Origin: Kalaharituber pfeilii
Lineage: Eukaryota; Ascomycota; Pezizomycetes; Pezizales; Pezizaceae
DNA: 64,000 nt
Assembly (NCBI GenBank): GCA_015179045.1
Contig: WHUZ01000020.1
Span: 186,001-250,000 of the forward strand
Direction of reading: 5' to 3'
Shown here: positions 60,451 to 64,000 of the stretch, piece after piece
How the letters are laid out: each line of letters opens with the position of its first letter
Numbering within the stretch: position 1 is the stretch's first letter
Translations under genes and position numbers: made by a program
Notes under the pieces: generated by a model
What the model saw: only the letters and a program-made list of their open reading frames with translations
What the model was told of the DNA's origin: nothing
Databases searched by the model: none

Positions 60451-63126
60451 AAGAAAAAGATAAGGGTTATCATCATAAGTTGAATTCGAGTTCATTCGGT
60501 GTTGGCATCGTGCACGGTTTCCTGTTATTTTGCGCCCTATTCTGTTAGATTCTCTTATCAATATTTGTTCTGAAATCATATTTGCTTTCCCTCTTTATTT
60601 AAATGGGGCTTTTAGCGTTTATTATTTCTATAATTTATGCACATTTGGAGAGATTGGGCTCCAATCCCAATAAACTTGGATCTCATACTTTGTAGCATCC
60701 GGCAACACACTAAATCAAAATCTAGTAAATACAAACGCAAGTAGAATGAGAAGATGTAGCAAAGCATCTAGTACACAAGAGAAAGAGACTTTCCTGTTTA
60801 CTTTCGTCATCAGCTTACGTCTCCGTTAAGCGCATATCACGTGGTCGTGCAACGTTTCGCAGTTCTTATATTAAAGCTTGACGTCGACTTACTCTATCTA
60901 GAATATTAGCCCGATCCTGTGTGCCTTACCCTAGGCACCTGCTCCAGACAGACCTCACCGGCCCTTCCTCCAACAAAATGTCTTGTTGCACGTCTCCAGC
61001 CACGACTTGATCAACTCAGCATATGATAGATATACATTGCCACCAGTTTTTTTTGAACTTGTTTCCTTGACCTAGCAAAATTTTGGATATTATTTCGTAA
61101 TAAGCTCCAATTGTCCATTAACAAATGACGCAAAAGTTGGGATCAAAACAGTCATTGGATTTGGGGCCAGTAGGATAAGGCCTCAAGTTGGTCTTAGAAA
61201 GAGAGTGAATCATCTGGCTTGAGGAGGGCCTGAGAAATGAGACAATAATTGTTCAGAAGGGACTTCGTTGTGAGAAGACTTGAATTAGGGGAAATTTGAA
61301 CTTTGGGCTTAGGAAACATGTTGGCGAAGTGTAGAAATCAACATCCCTCTCAGGCTACACTGGAAAATTCCAAGAGGACATGACATTCACCCTTGCCGTG
61401 CCCCACGTCTAGAGTTCAGAAACATTCCTGGAATCCATAATTCTAATGATAGGTACGACGAGTATAAGTTTTTGGCTATAGTACTGTTATTTGAACGTGG
61501 GCTTACAGATTCTAGCGATTCTATGTTACACCAGAGGGCAGAATAAGCCCAAGCAACCTCATTTATGGCAGCTGATGACTTTGTGTCTCCTTACACAGGC
61601 AGTACGTCCCTTGAAACGGAGGCAACACCCGCAGGGTTACGTTCGCTGAGCTAGGCGCTTCGGTTGGGACAATTCGCCGCAAGATAGAGACGCTAAAACC
61701 TATTGTAGGCATGTATCTAGGAGTTGTGATTGGTATGGTATTAGTAACAGGATATGATATATATGAAACTTTGGGAATTGGCTGATTTCAGAGTGCGCGG
61801 AATGTACGAACGTACAATGTTTGAGAGGTGCCATGAATGATCATTGATCATAGACAATGCTCTAAGTGATTCGAGAACTGTACTCCAAGTGGACGAGAAA
61901 TAAGAATTTGTTGCCACAGCTGAGAACCACGTACCTAGTACTTAGGTTGGGCCTGATGGAACGGCGCAGCAACAATCCCACCACTAAGAATGGTGAGCTT
62001 ATTGGTGCCAGAGGTTTCACAGACTTTATTACCAGAAGAGGCTCTGCATCTCAAAATTGTCATAGAGCCCATGGAATATCCCACTCTGGTGAGTCAGTCC
62101 TAGTGAATTTGACAGGAAGAAACATTTCACATGCGTCTATATTACATTTAGATAGTTTGGTATTGCCCTGTACAACTTACTAATAGTGGCTAGAGAAGTT
62201 GGTGGTGGCTCCCTAGTATCCGCCGGTGGTTCCTTGCCCCCCTCATGCACGATCAATCTGAACATCGGATTAATTCTCTCGGACGCAAGCAATGGAGAGC
62301 GATCGATGCTTATCGATAAGCAGTTCATGTCTGCAGCTGATGCTGTGTCCAGAACGAGTAACTCAGCATCTGGACAGCTGATACATGTTCTTTTTGGTGG
62401 TTATGCTGCGCACAAGTCCGCCTATCTGCAATAATGATTAGCATCTCATTGTTCTTTCTGCGGATGGTAAAAAACGTCGGGGATGATGCAGGGTTATGCA
62501 CTTCTGCGCTCGTGCGTATCGAATTTCTGGGATGGAGAGAGTTATTCGTTAGAAATCATAACCAGAATATTGAAATACATGGTTTTTCCATGCCATATCA
62601 GAGGCCAAAGCGAATAGGCCTAAGCCAGACAAGTGTCCTGGCTGTGGAATGGTTGTCCCGGCCAGTCCGCAGTTGTCTTCTGGGACCATCACGCGCGAAT
62701 CATCGTCCCGGAGAAATCTCACCCATGCACACTGACAGGGGACGGAGGATTTATTTGGGGGCTGTGATCGTTAGGCAAGTTTTACTCATACCAGCGGGCA
62801 GCAGCTCTCCACAGGACTGCATGGGCAAGTCAGTACTACAAAAAGCCAGTGAATGACCCTCCTTTCTCGAACTCTCGGTAGTACGTACCGAGTAGGTTAA
62901 CGTCTCAGGAACAAACTCCCCATATCATCTGGACAAGTCTTGCAATAATACCCATATTTATACCTGACGTATTGTGTCACAACCTACTGCGACTGATCAC
63001 CTGCACTGTCTGAGGTCGTATGGGTCAACTGGTCCTACTGGGACAGCACTCAGGGACCGTTTAAATAAATATACTTAGGGGCTTGCGTCTACAGAAGCTC
63101 GCTTTTGTCAATACTTCTGACGAAAA
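60451..63126. other. Intergenic region without recognised genes
   Basis: I see no conserved gene in these 2.7 kb. Plus-strand ORFs at 61866-62183, 62186-62434 and 62434-62856 follow one another but contain no recognisable domain, and their composition is not clearly protein-like. The Nup37 3' UTR lies at the left, and the promoter of the following hydrolase-domain gene at the right. Confidence 0.5.
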
Positions 63127-64000
63127 ATGGTAGGTTGGAGCTTTCTGACTTGGCCGTTTCGGTCTTTATTTTTACCACCTTCGCACTCACCCTCATCCAA
63201 GGAGGGTCAAATCGGCTTAAACCCGTCGTCACTAATAACTTTGGCAAATTTACAGCCACCAACTATTGGCTTAAAGCTACTGCATGCTGGAGTGAGGCCA
63301 GTATTTGAGTATGTTAGCACCATTTCAATCCTGTTACATCTGTTTTGAGAGAGATCCAGAAGGGTCTAATTGTTCTTCCGTAGCATTGTTGCCGTTCATG
63401 GACTCAATGGAGACGCTTATCGAACCTGGACCTGGAAAGCCATAAAGAAGAATGAGAGTGACATCTTGTGGCTCAGAGATTTACTACCAAACGAAATTCA
63501 AGATGCTAGGATTTTTACATACGGGTATGATAGCATGCCTGCCGCTGTAGCAGGAAGTGCATCGACAAAGTTCATACACCAGCATGCTGAAACCTTTTTA
63601 CAGGATTTGCATGCGCATAGGGTAATTATTTTATTCTCAGAAATCAGACTAGTGCTTATATGGCTATGCTAAAAAGCTGACTTGTTGTTAAGAAAGGAGA
63701 GGAGGTTTATAGACCTATTATTTTCATTGCGCACAGCTTGGGTGGGATTTTAGTCAAGCAGGTAAGATTGATAGACAGTATGTGAAACTGGTACAATTAT
63801 TAATTGTCTGCTATAGGCCTTGATCAACTCCAGTAATTGTCATGTCGGGCATAATGAGCACCTCCGATCCATCGTTAATTCTACATATGGCATTATTTTC
63901 ATGGGGACTCCACACAGCGGATCCGATCTAGCCAGTTGGGGTAGATTTGCTGAGTCCATCATAAGTCATATTTTTCCCAAGGTGTTCCTCGATACAAATC
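63127..64000 (+). CDS. Alpha/beta-hydrolase-domain protein, likely N-terminus of a fungal NLR-type protein (3' partial)
   Basis: Four exons can be joined in phase: 63127-63308, 63384-63621, 63693-63761 and 63817 to beyond the window. The product carries a DUF676/PGAP1-like serine-hydrolase domain: FDIVAVHGLNGDAYRTWTWK, ILWLRDLLPNEIQDARIFTY with GYDS, YRPIIFIAHSLGGILVKQAL (nucleophile Ser in H-S-L-G-G), then YGIIFMGTPHSGSDLASWGR. In fungi this domain very often sits in front of an NB-ARC or NACHT ATPase and ankyrin, TPR or WD repeats, as in SesB-like proteins of incompatibility and innate immunity. The rest lies outside the window, so the NLR call is inference; a stand-alone lipase is possible. 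The start ATG at 63127 is tentative because the first 40 residues are poorly conserved. Confidence 0.75.

Noticed and set aside
61866..62856. Three consecutive plus-strand ORFs as a possible multi-exon gene
   Set aside because: No conserved domain or convincing splice links were found, and their amino-acid composition does not stand out from background.
1..64000. tRNA, rRNA and CRISPR features
   Set aside because: I looked for B-box-like GGTTCGAATCC on both strands and found only matches inside coding exons. No rRNA-like sequence or regular spacer array is visible, and CRISPR is not expected in a fungal nucleus.

Overview
The window comes from a filamentous ascomycete (Pezizomycotina). Genes carry short introns (mostly 50-100 bp) with GTAHGT-like donors and YAG acceptors. 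The products include fungal-type orthologues (FRQ clock protein, Lst7/folliculin, fungal Nup37, RPA34), and the coding lengths sit among long, microsatellite-rich intergenic DNA. The presence of frq excludes yeasts and most Eurotiomycetes. The loose spacing would suit a Pezizomycete or another large-genome lineage, but the sequence alone does not settle the class.

Layout, left to right: eIF2A (5'-truncated, +) faces serine hydroxymethyltransferase (-). The clock gene frq (-) follows, with 5.3 kb of non-coding DNA separating it from the divergent LST7/folliculin gene (+). LST7 converges on prefoldin subunit 6 (-), which is divergent from VPS4 (+). VPS4 converges on a secreted CREG-like gene (-). 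Next come a protein tyrosine phosphatase (-), about 5 kb of low-complexity DNA, RPA34 of RNA polymerase I (-), and, divergent from it over 366 bp, the GRC3 polynucleotide kinase (+). A KDM3-type JmjC demethylase (-), a long coiled-coil protein (+) and a four-pass membrane protein (-) complete the dense part. From about 49.3 kb the window turns gene-poor: a decayed gene remnant, degenerate repeats and a 739-bp terminal-inverted-repeat element (MITE-like), interrupted by a Nup37 orthologue (+). The right edge cuts a gene (+) that opens with an alpha/beta-hydrolase domain of the kind found at the front of fungal NLR-type immune/incompatibility proteins.

Functionally the set is mostly housekeeping: translation initiation, one-carbon metabolism, ESCRT disassembly, tubulin/actin folding, TORC1 amino-acid signalling, rRNA synthesis and processing, the nuclear pore. 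The pieces that stand out are the frq locus with its very long upstream region, the shared promoter of two ribosome-biogenesis genes, a GC-AG intron in the hydroxymethyltransferase gene, and reading-frame breaks at or beside short homopolymers in three otherwise well-preserved genes. The breaks look more like base-call errors than decay, although that cannot be proved here.
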